Source: Peptococcaceae bacterium (GTDB taxonomy: Bacteria; Bacillota; Dehalobacteriia; UBA4068; JAAVYR01). Taken from it: 46,088 nucleotides of DNA. The position numbers were made by a program, and so were the translations under genes. Each line of letters opens with the position of its first letter. Positions within the stretch are counted from its first letter, which is position 1. Below the pieces are notes generated by a model that worked only from the letters and a program-made list of their open reading frames with translations, was not told where the DNA came from and searched no databases. Of this stretch, positions 1 to 8,618 are shown piece after piece. Location of the stretch: NCBI GenBank assembly GCA_022791255.1, contig JAAVYR010000022.1:1-46088 (forward strand). The letters are read 5' to 3'.

Positions 1-1
1 C

Positions 2-1276
2 CAGCTGGAAAACGGCAAGACGTACACATTAAGTGCGGCTAGCGTTTCCAACACAGTTATTGAAGTGGCTAGCGGCAGAACGGCTACAGTGGTAGTACCG
101 AAGAATGTAGCTGTTACCATTGACGACTACAATAACGGCTGCAGTCCTATTTCTCTTTTGGGCAGTGGGAAACTGAACTTGGTAGTAGACGGCACATTGA
201 CGGTGACTGGGGGAAAGGCTGAGGATGGACAGTATGATGCAGTTCAGTATACTGCTGTGGGCGGTGCTGGTGGCTATCCTGGGATAGGGGTGCCAGTTGG
301 TACGAGTCTTATTATTAGCGGTAGTGGTACAGTGACGGCGGCAGGCGGTGATGCTGGCCGAGGTGGCAATGCAAATAACGGTTCTCATAATGCTTCCGGC
401 GGCGGCGGAGCCGGCGCTGGTATCGGTGGTATTGGTGGTAAAGGCGGAGATGCTGGGGCTCCATATCGGGATAAGGTTAGCGGTACCGGTGGTTCAATGG
501 GGTCGGTTATGATTTATGAAACGGTTGTAGTTAACGCATACGGTGGTGGTGGCGCTGGGAACACTGCTGATGGTATTGGTGCGGCTGGTGGTTATCCTGC
601 TGCAGGGGTCGGCGGTGGTGGCGCTGGTGGTGGCGGTGCCGGTAACTCAGCAGGTGCTGGTGGCTTCTGTGGCGCTGGTGGTGGTTCATCTGGTGTGGAT
701 GGCGGTCCTGCAACGCCTTTTATAAAGCCTAATTACCATACTGGTGGTGGTGGTTACTTTGCTGGCAGTACGATTTCAAACTATGCAGATAAATTATATA
801 AGTATTACCATGGTGGTGCCATAGGTGGCGGTGGTGCTTGGGATACCAACACTGACGATACCAATACTTGGGAAAAGGCGTCTTGGAAAGGCGGCCATGG
901 TGGCACAGCAGGTGCTGGCGGTACCGTGGTAAAAGGGGAACTGGCAACTTTGCAAGCAGCTAATGGCAGTTACCAGACGAATATTCCACGAAATTACGGA
1001 AAAACACCAACGCCTATCTATGCCCAAAGCGGTTATGACTTAGAGCTATTACGGACCGCAGGCGTGACGAAGGTAGACGCTGGTTTAACGGCTAAAGGCG
1101 TTCGCAGCAAAGGAGATTTAGAAAATGAATTAGGTGCTACTGGTAAAAGTAGTACTATCCAAGCTACAGCACTTGCCGGGGTTGGTTCCGGGGCTGGTTA
1201 TCTAGAAAGCCGCAATGGTTCCTTTACCATCCAAAAGGTTCCGGAATATTGCCACGCTGTACATGAGAGATACTGA
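2..1276 (+). CDS. Glycine-rich surface-type protein, 5' partial
   Basis: The open frame runs in from the left edge, so the true start lies upstream of the window; the GTG at 65 is only an internal candidate. The visible part is about 424 residues. It opens with a beta-rich stretch of alternating hydrophobic residues, then has a long middle of Gly/Ala-rich short repeats (many GGAG, GGGGAG and GGxGG units, roughly bases 390-960). A less biased C-terminal part of about 100 residues follows. There is no LPXTG, transmembrane segment or S-layer domain at the C-terminus. The composition resembles glycine-rich repeats of secreted or cell-surface proteins, but I recognise no named family. The frame stops abruptly just after a return to ordinary sequence, so the protein may be truncated. 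The strongly biased GGT/GGC codons create long spurious frames on both strands. Function unknown; a surface location is inference. Confidence 0.7.
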   Translation, partial: QLENGKTYTLSAASVSNTVIEVASGRTATVVVPKNVAVTIDDYNNGCSPISLLGSGKLNLVVDGTLTVTGGKAEDGQYDAVQYTAVGGAGGYPGIGVPVGTSLIISGSGTVTAAGGDAGRGGNANNGSHNASGGGGAGAGIGGIGGKGGDAGAPYRDKVSGTGGSMGSVMIYETVVVNAYGGGGAGNTADGIGAAGGYPAAGVGGGGAGGGGAGNSAGAGGFCGAGGGSSGVDGGPATPFIKPNYHTGGGGYFAGSTISNYADKLYKYYHGGAIGGGGAWDTNTDDTNTWEKASWKGGHGGTAGAGGTVVKGELATLQAANGSYQTNIPRNYGKTPTPIYAQSGYDLELLRTAGVTKVDAGLTAKGVRSKGDLENELGATGKSSTIQATALAGVGSGAGYLESRNGSFTIQKVPEYCHAVHERY

Positions 1277-1343
1277 GTACTTCTGACAGATGATAGGCAT
1301 TTGGCGGAAGTAGGGGGTAATGCTTCCGTAATCTGTGGCATCA

Positions 1344-1380
1344 TCCTGTCATGCTGAGGAGCAAAGTGACGAAGCATCTT
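1344..1380 (+). repeat. Short dispersed repeat, copy A
   Basis: This intergenic element begins TGTCATGCTGAGGAGC and ends GACGAAGCATCTT. A related copy lies on the other strand at 8757-8790. The two share TGTCATnCTGA, then GTGA and GAAGnATCTT, with an internal length difference. It lies between the end of the glycine-rich gene and the ymxH gene. Similar TGTCATnCTGAG...GAAGnATCT words occur between genes in many bacteria, as far as I recall. No transposase is nearby. Confidence 0.5.
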
Positions 1381-1465
1381 AAAGATTTCCTTATTTAGAA
1401 AAAGTTTTAAGAAACAGGCTTATTTTTCTTTTTGGGACATATATTGTTCTATGGGAGGGATGACG

Positions 1466-1795
1466 ATGTTTAAAATTTCCGATTTACGGAGTAAAGATAT
1501 TATCAATACACAGGATGGTAAAAAGTTAGGTGCTATTAAGGATATTGAGTTGGATTTATCTGAAGGGAGGATCCAGGCGATTATTTTGCCTGGACCTGGA
1601 AAATTTTTACGGTTATTTGGACGCAGTGATGATATTATCGTGCCATGGGAGCAAATAAAAAAAATCGGTAGAGATGTGGTCCTGGTGGAGTTAGATGATT
1701 TTCACAGTCCCTCTAATCATGGGGCAAGACCAGGACCAGGACGAAACAATAGTCGAAACGACCTTGCGCCTATTGATGATTACCAATGGAAATAA
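1466..1795 (+). CDS. YlmC/YmxH family PRC-barrel sporulation protein
   Basis: This small protein of about 109 residues starts MFKISDLRSKDIIN and continues with a PRC-barrel fold: a 'DGKKLG' turn, then 'DIELDLSEGRIQAIILPG', then 'IIVPWEQIKKIG'. This is the usual layout of the YlmC/YmxH family, which is found next to sporulation and division genes in Firmicutes and has no established biochemical role. The ATG at 1466 is preferred over those at 1451 and 1460 because GGGAGGG (1453-1459) sits at normal Shine-Dalgarno distance. The tail after residue 85 (Pro/Gly/Arg/Asn-rich) is poorly conserved in type and probably disordered. nrdR follows after a promoter. Confidence 0.85.
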   Translation: MFKISDLRSKDIINTQDGKKLGAIKDIELDLSEGRIQAIILPGPGKFLRLFGRSDDIIVPWEQIKKIGRDVVLVELDDFHSPSNHGARPGPGRNNSRNDLAPIDDYQWK

Positions 1796-1829
1796 ACAGA
1801 TATTTTCTGCCAAAATAAGGAAACAACCG

Positions 1830-1859
1830 TTGACAGCTTTTTACTAAAAAAGGTATACT
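1830..1859 (+). promoter_or_regulatory. Candidate sigma-A promoter for nrdR
   Basis: TTGACA at 1830-1835 and TATACT at 1854-1859 are separated by 18 bases, about 65 bases upstream of the nrdR ATG. This was recognised by eye. I saw no clear NrdR box. Confidence 0.55.
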
Positions 1860-1924
1860 CTTCTTATGTGAATATATTAGTGTAAATGTATAGGGAATGT
1901 ATCTTTAGGGAGGGTTACAAAAAT

Positions 1925-2407
1925 ATGCGCTGTACTTTTTGTGGATTTGCAGACTCCAAAGTATTAGACTCCCGTCCGGTGGAAGATGGCAGAAGTATTC
2001 GCCGTCGCAGAGAGTGTCTGGCTTGCGGCAAACGGTTTACTACTTATGAACGGGTGGAAGATATGACCTTAGTTGTGGTAAAACGGGATAAACGCCGGGA
2101 AGTATTTGATGGTACGAAAATTTTAAATGGTTTGATTAAGGCTTGTGATAAACGGCCAGTTCCTATTGGCATCTTAGAGCAAATGGTGCGGGATATCGAA
2201 CGAGAACTCCGCAATAACCTAGACCAGGAAGTTGACTCTCTGGCCATTGGCGAAATGGTAATGGACAGGCTTCGACATATTGATGAAGTTGCCTATGTGC
2301 GGTTTGCTTCTGTTTATCGGAAATTTGAAGATATCCAAACCTTTATGGAAGAATTGCGGCAATTGCAAAAAGACGATACCAATAACAATGGTGCAGTGGA
2401 AAAATAG
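1925..2407 (+). CDS. nrdR: Transcriptional repressor NrdR
   Basis: NrdR is the ATP/dATP-sensing repressor of ribonucleotide reductase genes. The 160-residue protein has the N-terminal zinc ribbon with Cys3/Cys6 and Cys31/Cys34, the characteristic 'DSRPVEDGRSIRRRRECL' stretch, and an ATP-cone from about residue 46 ('LVVVKRDKRREVFDG') to 140 ('VRFASVYRKFEDI'). The ATG at 1925 is preferred over a longer frame from 1886 because the zinc ribbon begins at the very N-terminus in this family and AGGGAGGG lies at 1907-1914. The gene is single, with its own promoter and a terminator-like hairpin after it. Ribonucleotide reductase targets are not in the window. Confidence 0.96.
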   Translation: MRCTFCGFADSKVLDSRPVEDGRSIRRRRECLACGKRFTTYERVEDMTLVVVKRDKRREVFDGTKILNGLIKACDKRPVPIGILEQMVRDIERELRNNLDQEVDSLAIGEMVMDRLRHIDEVAYVRFASVYRKFEDIQTFMEELRQLQKDDTNNNGAVEK

Positions 2408-2422
2408 TCTATAGTCGTTATA

Positions 2423-2463
2423 AAAAGACAGAGTGTAAATGGACACGCTGTCTTTTCACTTTT
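2423..2463 (+). terminator. Intrinsic terminator after nrdR
   Basis: The stem AAAAGACAG-a-GTGT pairs with ACAC-g-CTGTCTTTT around a six-base loop. The T-tract is interrupted (TTTTCACTTTT), so termination may be partial. Confidence 0.6.
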
Positions 2464-2629
2464 AAAAATGTCAAAATTTCACAAATGATGTATTTTACTG
2501 TTTTTTTGTTTTCTTTCAGGTTATTAAATGATATAATACATATATTATTGTTTATGAGAAATGAACAGCATAACAATCAAACAGCTTTTATGATAAAAGG
2601 AAAACTGTATATGGTGAGGTGGTTAGCTT

Positions 2630-3691
2630 ATGCCTGGTGGAAACCGGACAGATCATAAAGCTATACATAAAAAAAGAAAAGTACAACGAAATAGAACCTT
2701 AGATTTGCTTGCTTTTTTATTATTGATTATATTAGGTACCATGTTTTTTATTCCTCTGAAAGAGTTCTTTGCGGCAAAAATGCTGAACTATGCTACAGTA
2801 ACAGATGGTATTTTGGAGGATAAGATAACAGCAGAAGGTATTATTATTTATGATGCCAAAGTAGTACAAGCCTCTGCCAGTGGTGAATTTGTACCGGTGG
2901 TTCCAGAGGGGGAGCGTGTAGCAGAAGGCGCTCTTGTGGGGTATTTTGTTACTGCCGCTGGTAAAAAGCCAATGTATGCAAGTGCTTCTGGGGCTGTTTC
3001 TTATCAGATAGATGGGTTGGAGGCAGTTCTGACGCCTGTGCAAGCAGATGGGATTGATTTGAATAAAATTTTAACCTTGTTAGATGGGGATGAACATCAA
3101 ATTGCCACACCGGATGAAGGGCAGCCTGTAAAAGATGGACAAGCTCCGGAAGAGTCAGTTCTTGGTGCAGGGAAAGGATTGTTCAAAATTGTGGATAATC
3201 TTTCGGATGTTTACTTTTTAGTGCAGGTAAAAGATGCTGATAAGGCGGCGGCTCTAGAACCAGAGCAGCGCATTCGCATTCGCTTACCAGAAGGTCAGCA
3301 GCAAAAAGAGACTAGTAGCATTGGGGCGGTAGAGGTGATAGATAGCCGCATTACGGCGACAGTTGCTTCGGTGACGCAAACTTCTAATGGAGCTCAAGTC
3401 TTATTAAAAATAAAAAGAAATGATATTGTGCTTTCTGGTGCACGGAAAATAACAATAGATATGCTTTTGGATACAATAAAAGGAAATATTTTGCCGAATA
3501 AAGCAATTTTTTATAATGAAGCAGGAAAACCATGTGTCTATGTCGTAAAGAAGAGTAGACTTGCCATTGCAGGAGTAGAGGTTATGGGGACGATAGATGA
3601 TATGTCTGTTATCGAGGGCCTTTCTATTGGCACGGCAGTGGTGACCAACCCTTCTCTTGCTAAAGCGCAACAAAAGGTATACTTCAAATAG
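2630..3691 (+). CDS. HlyD-like membrane-anchored periplasmic adaptor-type protein
   Basis: The protein has 353 residues. A very basic N-terminus (KKRKVQRNR) is followed by one transmembrane helix at about residues 25-43. An extracytoplasmic region then begins with a lipoyl/barrel-sandwich-like strand set ('ITAEGIIIYDAKVVQASASGEFVPVVPEGERV', broken here by role rather than position). C-terminal beta domains end 'TAVVTNPSLAKAQQKVYF'. The architecture matches HlyD-type membrane fusion proteins that sit beside yggS-sepF in several Firmicutes. No ABC or RND partner is adjacent, so a role in efflux is unproven. The ATG at 2630 has GGTGAGGTGG upstream, and a TATAAT at 2532-2537 may be part of its promoter. 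The stop lies just upstream of yggS, so the two are probably co-transcribed. Confidence 0.75.
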   Translation: MPGGNRTDHKAIHKKRKVQRNRTLDLLAFLLLIILGTMFFIPLKEFFAAKMLNYATVTDGILEDKITAEGIIIYDAKVVQASASGEFVPVVPEGERVAEGALVGYFVTAAGKKPMYASASGAVSYQIDGLEAVLTPVQADGIDLNKILTLLDGDEHQIATPDEGQPVKDGQAPEESVLGAGKGLFKIVDNLSDVYFLVQVKDADKAAALEPEQRIRIRLPEGQQQKETSSIGAVEVIDSRITATVASVTQTSNGAQVLLKIKRNDIVLSGARKITIDMLLDTIKGNILPNKAIFYNEAGKPCVYVVKKSRLAIAGVEVMGTIDDMSVIEGLSIGTAVVTNPSLAKAQQKVYFK

Positions 3692-3719
3692 AAAAGCTAT
3701 GATTGCGGAGGTAATGGGG

Positions 3720-4427
3720 ATGGCAGCAGATATGCAAACTTCTATCGCTACAGGCTTAGAACAGGTGCGGCGAGAAATGGAGCAGGCGGGGAAGCTTTCT
3801 CCTTATGGGAATAAACCCCAGCTGGTAGCTGTTACGAAAACAGTAGATGTGAGCCGAATAGAGGAAGCTATTGCTTGTGGTGTGCAGGCGGTGGGCGAAA
3901 ACCGTGTCCAAGAGCTGCTGGAAAAGTATGCAGTTATCGGCAATAAGGTGGACTGGCATCTGATTGGCTCTCTGCAGACCAATAAAGTGAAGTATATCGT
4001 GGACAAGGTGGCCATGGTTCATTCTCTGGATAGAGAAGAATTGGCGCAAGAATTGCAAAAGCGTTGTGCAGCTATTGGTCGGACTTTACCTGTATTGGTA
4101 CAGGTAAATCTTACAAGAGAAGAAAGTAAGTCTGGATTTTATGAGGAAGATGTGATACCCTTTTTGCAAAAGGCTATAGCTTATCCAAATCTTGCAATCA
4201 TGGGGCTGATGACCATTGGGCTCCCTTCTATAGACCCAGAAGAAACAAGACCTGTCTTTCGGCGGCTGCGGGAGCTAAAAGAAGAAATCAGCCAGCTAGC
4301 CCTTCCTGGTGTAGAAATGAAATATCTCTCTATGGGGATGAGTCATGACTATCCTGTGGCTATTACGGAGGGTGCAAATTTTGTGCGAGTGGGCAGCGCT
4401 ATTTTTGGTAAGCGGTTTTATCCATAA
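3720..4427 (+). CDS. yggS: YggS family pyridoxal phosphate homeostasis protein
   Basis: This is a PLP-binding protein (YggS/PROSC/YlmE family) that buffers free pyridoxal phosphate and affects amino-acid pools; it is a single-domain alanine-racemase-like barrel. The 235-residue product shows the PLP lysine in 'LVAVTKTVDV' (Lys40), 'GENRVQELLEKY', 'WHLIGSLQTNKVKY', 'HSLDR', 'VQVNLTREESKSGF', 'GLMTIGLPS', 'LSMGMSHDYPVAI' and 'VRVGSAIFGKR'. The ATG at 3720 is chosen because GGAGGT at 3707-3712 sits seven bases upstream; frames starting at 3657 or 3714 overlap the upstream gene or the ribosome site. The gene precedes sepF as in the Firmicutes division cluster. Confidence 0.95.
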   Translation: MAADMQTSIATGLEQVRREMEQAGKLSPYGNKPQLVAVTKTVDVSRIEEAIACGVQAVGENRVQELLEKYAVIGNKVDWHLIGSLQTNKVKYIVDKVAMVHSLDREELAQELQKRCAAIGRTLPVLVQVNLTREESKSGFYEEDVIPFLQKAIAYPNLAIMGLMTIGLPSIDPEETRPVFRRLRELKEEISQLALPGVEMKYLSMGMSHDYPVAITEGANFVRVGSAIFGKRFYP

Positions 4428-4495
4428 GTGTTTCAGATAAAAATTATTTTATATAAAGGGATAAAAATTTAAGGAATATTTTAGGGGGTAAAAAA

Positions 4496-5041
4496 ATGAG
4501 CGGATTTATGGACAAGATGAGTAATATTTTCTTCAAAACAGTGGAAGATGATGAAGATGAAATGGAAATGGAAAGCCCAATGCAAAACCGAGGCATTGAG
4601 CGTCCTACGCTGCCCATGACCAGCAGCAAGGCTAGCGCTAGAGACCCACGGGATATTTGGGGAGAACCAGAACCGAAGAAAAACAAGAAAAGCAACTTGA
4701 TGTCTATCCCAACCCAAAATAAGGTGCTGGATATGGTATTGGTAAAGGCTGAGTCTTATGATGATATGCAGACCATTGCCCAGCATATCAAGGAAGAACG
4801 GGTTGTGATTGTCAACTTTGAAGATATGTCTAAAGATGTAGCCCAAAGAATGGTAGACTTCTTAAGCGGCGCTGTCTTTGCCTTGGATGGGGTACCAAAG
4901 AAAGTTTCTGGCGGTACATTCCTTTTTAGTTCCCGCAATGTGGATTTAACAGGGAAGATTATGGATGGCGAACAGGAATTTAGTTCTGCTTTTAATTTTG
5001 GTTCTAACTTAAAAAATGAAAGCAAAGGCTTTAAATGGTAA
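4496..5041 (+). CDS. sepF: Cell division protein SepF
   Basis: SepF polymerises into rings, binds the FtsZ C-terminus and anchors Z-rings to the membrane. The 181-residue product starts with an amphipathic membrane-targeting helix (MSGFMDKMSNIFF), has an acidic linker (about residues 18-85), and ends with the conserved globular domain: 'MVLVKAESYDDMQTIAQHI', 'VVIVNFEDMSKDVAQRMVDFLSG' (quoted in pieces for the family motif), and 'LSGAVFALDG'. AGGGGG precedes the ATG. It lies between yggS and yggT, the usual position in the dcw-distal cluster. About 130 bases before yggT hold no recognisable gene. Confidence 0.95.
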   Translation: MSGFMDKMSNIFFKTVEDDEDEMEMESPMQNRGIERPTLPMTSSKASARDPRDIWGEPEPKKNKKSNLMSIPTQNKVLDMVLVKAESYDDMQTIAQHIKEERVVIVNFEDMSKDVAQRMVDFLSGAVFALDGVPKKVSGGTFLFSSRNVDLTGKIMDGEQEFSSAFNFGSNLKNESKGFKW

Positions 5042-5170
5042 GCAGAAGTTTCGGGCATGTTTGTGGCATAAATGAAAAGCTTACATCATAATTTAAGGAA
5101 ACAGTGGTAATATCAAGGCATTAAGAAATGATTGATGAGCAATAACGGACTATCAGGGGAGGGAAACGGA

Positions 5171-5443
5171 GTGCATTTTTCAGTTATTCAGGTAGTGCAG
5201 GCAGCATTTGAAGTATATAGCTGGTTAATTCTTGTGCGGGTATTATTATCCTGGTTCCCGGTAAATCCCTATAATCCGATTATGAAGTTTATTTATGAAG
5301 TCACAGAGCCTTTTATGGCGCCAATGCGTAGGATATTGCCGCCTTCTCCCGCTATGCCTATTGATTTTTCACCAGTGTTGGCTATTTTTGTGCTGCAGCT
5401 ATTAGAGCGTGTGGTATTGGGGTTACTTGTTAAATTTCTCTAA
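5171..5443 (+). CDS. YggT family membrane protein
   Basis: This is a small integral membrane protein (90 residues) of the YggT family, encoded next to sepF in many bacteria and of uncertain function, with proposed roles in division or osmotic tolerance. It has two hydrophobic segments, with 'YSWLILVRVLLSWFPVNPYNP' in the first half and 'FSPVLAIFVLQLLERVV' in the second, joined by 'VTEPFMAPMRRILPP'. These are family signatures. The GTG at 5171 is chosen because AGGGGAGGG at 5155-5163 is correctly spaced; the longer frame from 5132 would include that ribosome site. The usual ylmH and divIVA neighbours are absent, and ileS follows directly after its leader. Confidence 0.9.
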   Translation: MHFSVIQVVQAAFEVYSWLILVRVLLSWFPVNPYNPIMKFIYEVTEPFMAPMRRILPPSPAMPIDFSPVLAIFVLQLLERVVLGLLVKFL

Positions 5444-5468
5444 AAAGAAAGTGTTTGGAAGAGAATGC

Positions 5469-5496
5469 TTGACATTTTATTCGTGTTTAGTATAAT
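5469..5496 (+). promoter_or_regulatory. Sigma-A promoter of the ileS leader
   Basis: TTGACA at 5469-5474 and TATAAT at 5491-5496, with a 16-base spacer, lie directly upstream of the T-box leader. Transcription would start near 5503. Confidence 0.75.
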
Positions 5497-5509
5497 TTAA
5501 TCAAATATC

Positions 5510-5783
5510 ATATCTGTAAAAGCAATGACCAGGACAAGTATTTTATACAGATAGCAAAGCGAGCTGGGGAGGGTGAGAGCCCAGTCTGGTGTATAAAAGA
5601 AAACATCACCTGGGAGTGTTTAGCTGAACCTATTTTATTCTTTCTCTAAAATAGCAAGTAGGTTAAAACGAAGATGCCTCGTTACGGCAAAGAGTGATAT
5701 CAGTTATCCGGAAGGACGCTGCTATCAATAGGGTGGTACCGCGGAGACTTTCGCCCCTAGATGGGGAGGAAGTCCTTTTTTTA
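5510..5783 (+). promoter_or_regulatory. T-box leader of ileS
   Basis: This 5' leader senses uncharged tRNA and controls ileS by antitermination. Visible parts: a stem-I region with the GACAAGTA word near 5535 and the local hairpin CTGGG-GAGGGTGAGAG-CCCAG at about 5562-5585; the T-box core AATAGGGTGGTACCGCG at 5727-5743, which base-pairs with the tRNA acceptor end; then a terminator with arms GGAGACTTTCGCCCC and GGGGAGGAAGTCC followed by TTTTTTT (about 5743-5783). I did not assign the specifier triplet. Around the likely position (GGGAGTGTTTAGCTGAAC) I do not see an Ile codon. Confidence 0.92.
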
Positions 5784-5830
5784 TTTAAAATCAAAAAGAA
5801 AATAAATCAAGATAGAGAGGAGTCTATGAG

Positions 5831-8614
5831 ATGGCAACAAAAGATTACGGAAAAACATTAAACTTACCTCAGACAGAATTTCCTATGCGGGCGAACTTAC
5901 CACAGCGGGAAGGGGAATATTTAAAATATTGGCAAGATATTGATTTGTATCATGAAATCTTAAAACAAAATGCGGACAAGCCGAAATTTATCCTTCATGA
6001 CGGTCCGCCTTATGCCAATGGCAATATTCACTTGGGCCATGTACTGAATAAAGTATTAAAGGATATGGTTTGCAAATTTAAATCTATGGACGGTTATAAT
6101 GCGCCTTATGTGCCTGGCTGGGATACCCATGGGCTGCCTATTGAGCAAAAAGCCATTAAAGAGTTAGGCATTAATCGTCATCAGGTGAGCAAAAATGAAT
6201 TTCGTGATAAATGTAAAGAGTTTGCTTTGGGCTTCGTTGACACCCAGAGAGAACAATTCAAACGGGTAGGGGTACGAGCCGACTGGGACCATCCTTATGT
6301 TACCTTACTGCCAGAATATGAAGCAGAACAAGTAAAAGCCTTTGGGGAGATGTGTAAGAAGGGCTATGTTTATAAGGGATTAAAGCCTGTTTACTGGTGT
6401 ATGGAATGTGAAACAGCTCTTGCTGAAGCGGAAATCGAGTATGCAGACCATACATCCCCATCTATCTATGTGAAATTCCCTGTAAAAGACGGTAAGGGCA
6501 TTGTGCCGGAAGACGCTTATTTTGTGATTTGGACCACGACGCCGTGGACCATTCCGGCTAATGTTGGTATCTGTTTAAATGAAAGCTTCACTTATTGTCT
6601 GGCTGAAATTGCCGGCAGTAAATTAGTGGTGGCTAAAGACTTGCTGGAACAGTTTGCAAAGGCAATTGAGGCGGAAGATTATCAAGTATTAGCAGAATAC
6701 CAAGGAAAAGACCTGGAAAGGATTGTTTGCAGTCATCCGCTCTTTGACCGGGACTCTTTGGTTATTTTAGGTGACCATGTTACCTTGGAAGCTGGTACTG
6801 GTTGTGTACATACGGCGCCTGGTCATGGGGTAGACGACTTTATGGTAGGCAAAAAGTATGATTTGCCAGTGATTGCACCAGTAGATGATAAAGGGTGCTT
6901 TACAGAAGAAGCCGGTCCTTTTGCGGGCTTGAAAACTATTACCGATGGTAATAAAGCCGTACTTGCGGCCTTAACCGAAGCTGGTGTGCTCTTAAAAACA
7001 GAGCATATCCGTCACCAATATCCTCACTGCTGGCGTTGTAAGCACCCCATTATTTTCCGGGCGACAGAACAATGGTTTGCTTCTATTGACGGCTTCCGTG
7101 AAAAAGCGCTGGAAGAAATTGATAAAGTGAAATTCATCCCTGCCTGGGGCCATGACCGTATCTATAACATGGTGCGGGACAGAGGCGACTGGTGTATTTC
7201 CCGTCAGCGGAGCTGGGGGGTGCCTATTCCTATTTTCTATTGTGAGAAATGCGGCAAAGATATTATCAACGACGCTACCATTGAAAAGACGGCAAAACTC
7301 TTTGGTGAATACGGCTCTAACATTTGGTATGAAAAAGAAGCTGATGAGCTAGTACCGGAAGGTTTCGTTTGTCCAGAATGTGGTCATAACCACTTCCGGA
7401 AAGAAATGGATATTATGGATGTTTGGTTTGACTCTGGTTCTAGTAGCTTTAGCGTGCTGGAACAACGACCGGAGTTACAAGTGCCGGCTGACCTTTATCT
7501 AGAAGGTAGCGACCAGCACAGAGGTTGGTTTAACTCTTCTCTTTCTATTTCTACGGCAGTGCGGGGCTATGCGCCATACCGCCAAGTATTAACCCATGGC
7601 TTTTTAGTAGATGAAAAGGGCCGGAAGATGTCCAAGTCTTTGGGGAATTTTGTTGACCCACTAGAAACCATTGAGCAAATGGGGGCAGATGTCTTGCGGC
7701 TGTGGGTAGCTTCTGCGGACTATCGTAATGACCTGGCCGTATCTCCCGGCATTATGAAGCAAGTAGGGGAAGCTTATCGGAAAATCCGTAACACCATGCG
7801 TTTCTTAATTGGTAACACTTATGATTACGATAACAAAACCAATCGGGTGGCTTACAATGATTTAATGGAAATTGACCGTTTGGCAGAACACAAGTTGCAG
7901 CAGCTCATTGAAAAAGTCTTAGAGGCTTATCGCAACTACGAATTTCATGTGGTATATCATGCCATTCATAAATTCTGTGTGGTTGATATGAGTGCTTCTT
8001 ACTTAGATATCGTCAAAGACCGTCTCTATGTAGAATGTGCCGATGATGTAAAACGTCGCTCTGCACAAACTGTCATGTATGATATCCTGCAGGTACTATT
8101 GCGGCTGATGACACCTATCCTTGCCTTTACCTCAGAAGAAATTTATTCCTTCTTGCCAAAGGATGCAGACGCACCAAAGAGCGTGCAGATGCTTTCTATG
8201 CCACAGGTAAAAGAAGATTACAAAGACGATACTTTGGCGGCAAAATGGGATACGATTTTTGCAGTCAAAGAAAAGGTTGCCAAAGAATTAGAAGCGGCAA
8301 GAACGGCAAAGACTATTGGCCACTCTCTAGATGCAGCCGTTACCATTTATTGTGATGATGATATTTATGATATTTGTGCTTCTCTGGGGGACTATCTTCC
8401 TTATGTACTCATTGTCAGTCAAGCAAGACTGCGGAAACTTAAGGATATGCCTCACGGTATGGTGGCAGAAGACGGTGTAGCTGTAGGGGTAGAAGCAGCT
8501 GCTGGCATCAAATGTACCAGATGTTGGATTTATAGTGAAACAGTAGGGGAAAATGCGGCCCATCCTGAACTATGTCACCGTTGTGCTACTGTTATGGAAA
8601 AGCTGGATAAATAA
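5831..8614 (+). CDS. ileS: Isoleucyl-tRNA synthetase
   Basis: This cytoplasmic class I aminoacyl-tRNA synthetase charges tRNA-Ile. The 927-residue length is normal. The HIGH-type signature is 'YANGNIHLGH' (residues 61-70). The CP1 editing domain follows ('WTTTPWTIPAN', 'GTGCVHTAPGHGVDDF'). KMSKS lies at 599-603, then the anticodon-binding domain, and a C-terminal zinc-binding tail with 'CTRCW' and 'CHRC'. This is the eubacterial type with the terminal zinc finger. The ATG at 5831 follows a GAGAGGAG site. Expression is controlled by the T-box leader upstream, and a strong terminator follows, so the gene is monocistronic. Confidence 0.98.
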   Translation: MATKDYGKTLNLPQTEFPMRANLPQREGEYLKYWQDIDLYHEILKQNADKPKFILHDGPPYANGNIHLGHVLNKVLKDMVCKFKSMDGYNAPYVPGWDTHGLPIEQKAIKELGINRHQVSKNEFRDKCKEFALGFVDTQREQFKRVGVRADWDHPYVTLLPEYEAEQVKAFGEMCKKGYVYKGLKPVYWCMECETALAEAEIEYADHTSPSIYVKFPVKDGKGIVPEDAYFVIWTTTPWTIPANVGICLNESFTYCLAEIAGSKLVVAKDLLEQFAKAIEAEDYQVLAEYQGKDLERIVCSHPLFDRDSLVILGDHVTLEAGTGCVHTAPGHGVDDFMVGKKYDLPVIAPVDDKGCFTEEAGPFAGLKTITDGNKAVLAALTEAGVLLKTEHIRHQYPHCWRCKHPIIFRATEQWFASIDGFREKALEEIDKVKFIPAWGHDRIYNMVRDRGDWCISRQRSWGVPIPIFYCEKCGKDIINDATIEKTAKLFGEYGSNIWYEKEADELVPEGFVCPECGHNHFRKEMDIMDVWFDSGSSSFSVLEQRPELQVPADLYLEGSDQHRGWFNSSLSISTAVRGYAPYRQVLTHGFLVDEKGRKMSKSLGNFVDPLETIEQMGADVLRLWVASADYRNDLAVSPGIMKQVGEAYRKIRNTMRFLIGNTYDYDNKTNRVAYNDLMEIDRLAEHKLQQLIEKVLEAYRNYEFHVVYHAIHKFCVVDMSASYLDIVKDRLYVECADDVKRRSAQTVMYDILQVLLRLMTPILAFTSEEIYSFLPKDADAPKSVQMLSMPQVKEDYKDDTLAAKWDTIFAVKEKVAKELEAARTAKTIGHSLDAAVTIYCDDDIYDICASLGDYLPYVLIVSQARLRKLKDMPHGMVAEDGVAVGVEAAAGIKCTRCWIYSETVGENAAHPELCHRCATVMEKLDK

Positions 8615-8618
8615 TAAA

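Noticed and set aside
390-960. Many short tandem words in the glycine-rich gene, looking array-like.
   Set aside because: They follow codon repeats (GGT, GGC, GCT) in one open frame; units are not of constant length and no spacer structure is present, so this is not a CRISPR array.
531-1027. Long antisense and alternate-frame openings in the glycine-rich gene.
   Set aside because: They arise from glycine/alanine codon bias, have His/Arg or Val-rich nonsense composition, and lack ribosome sites.
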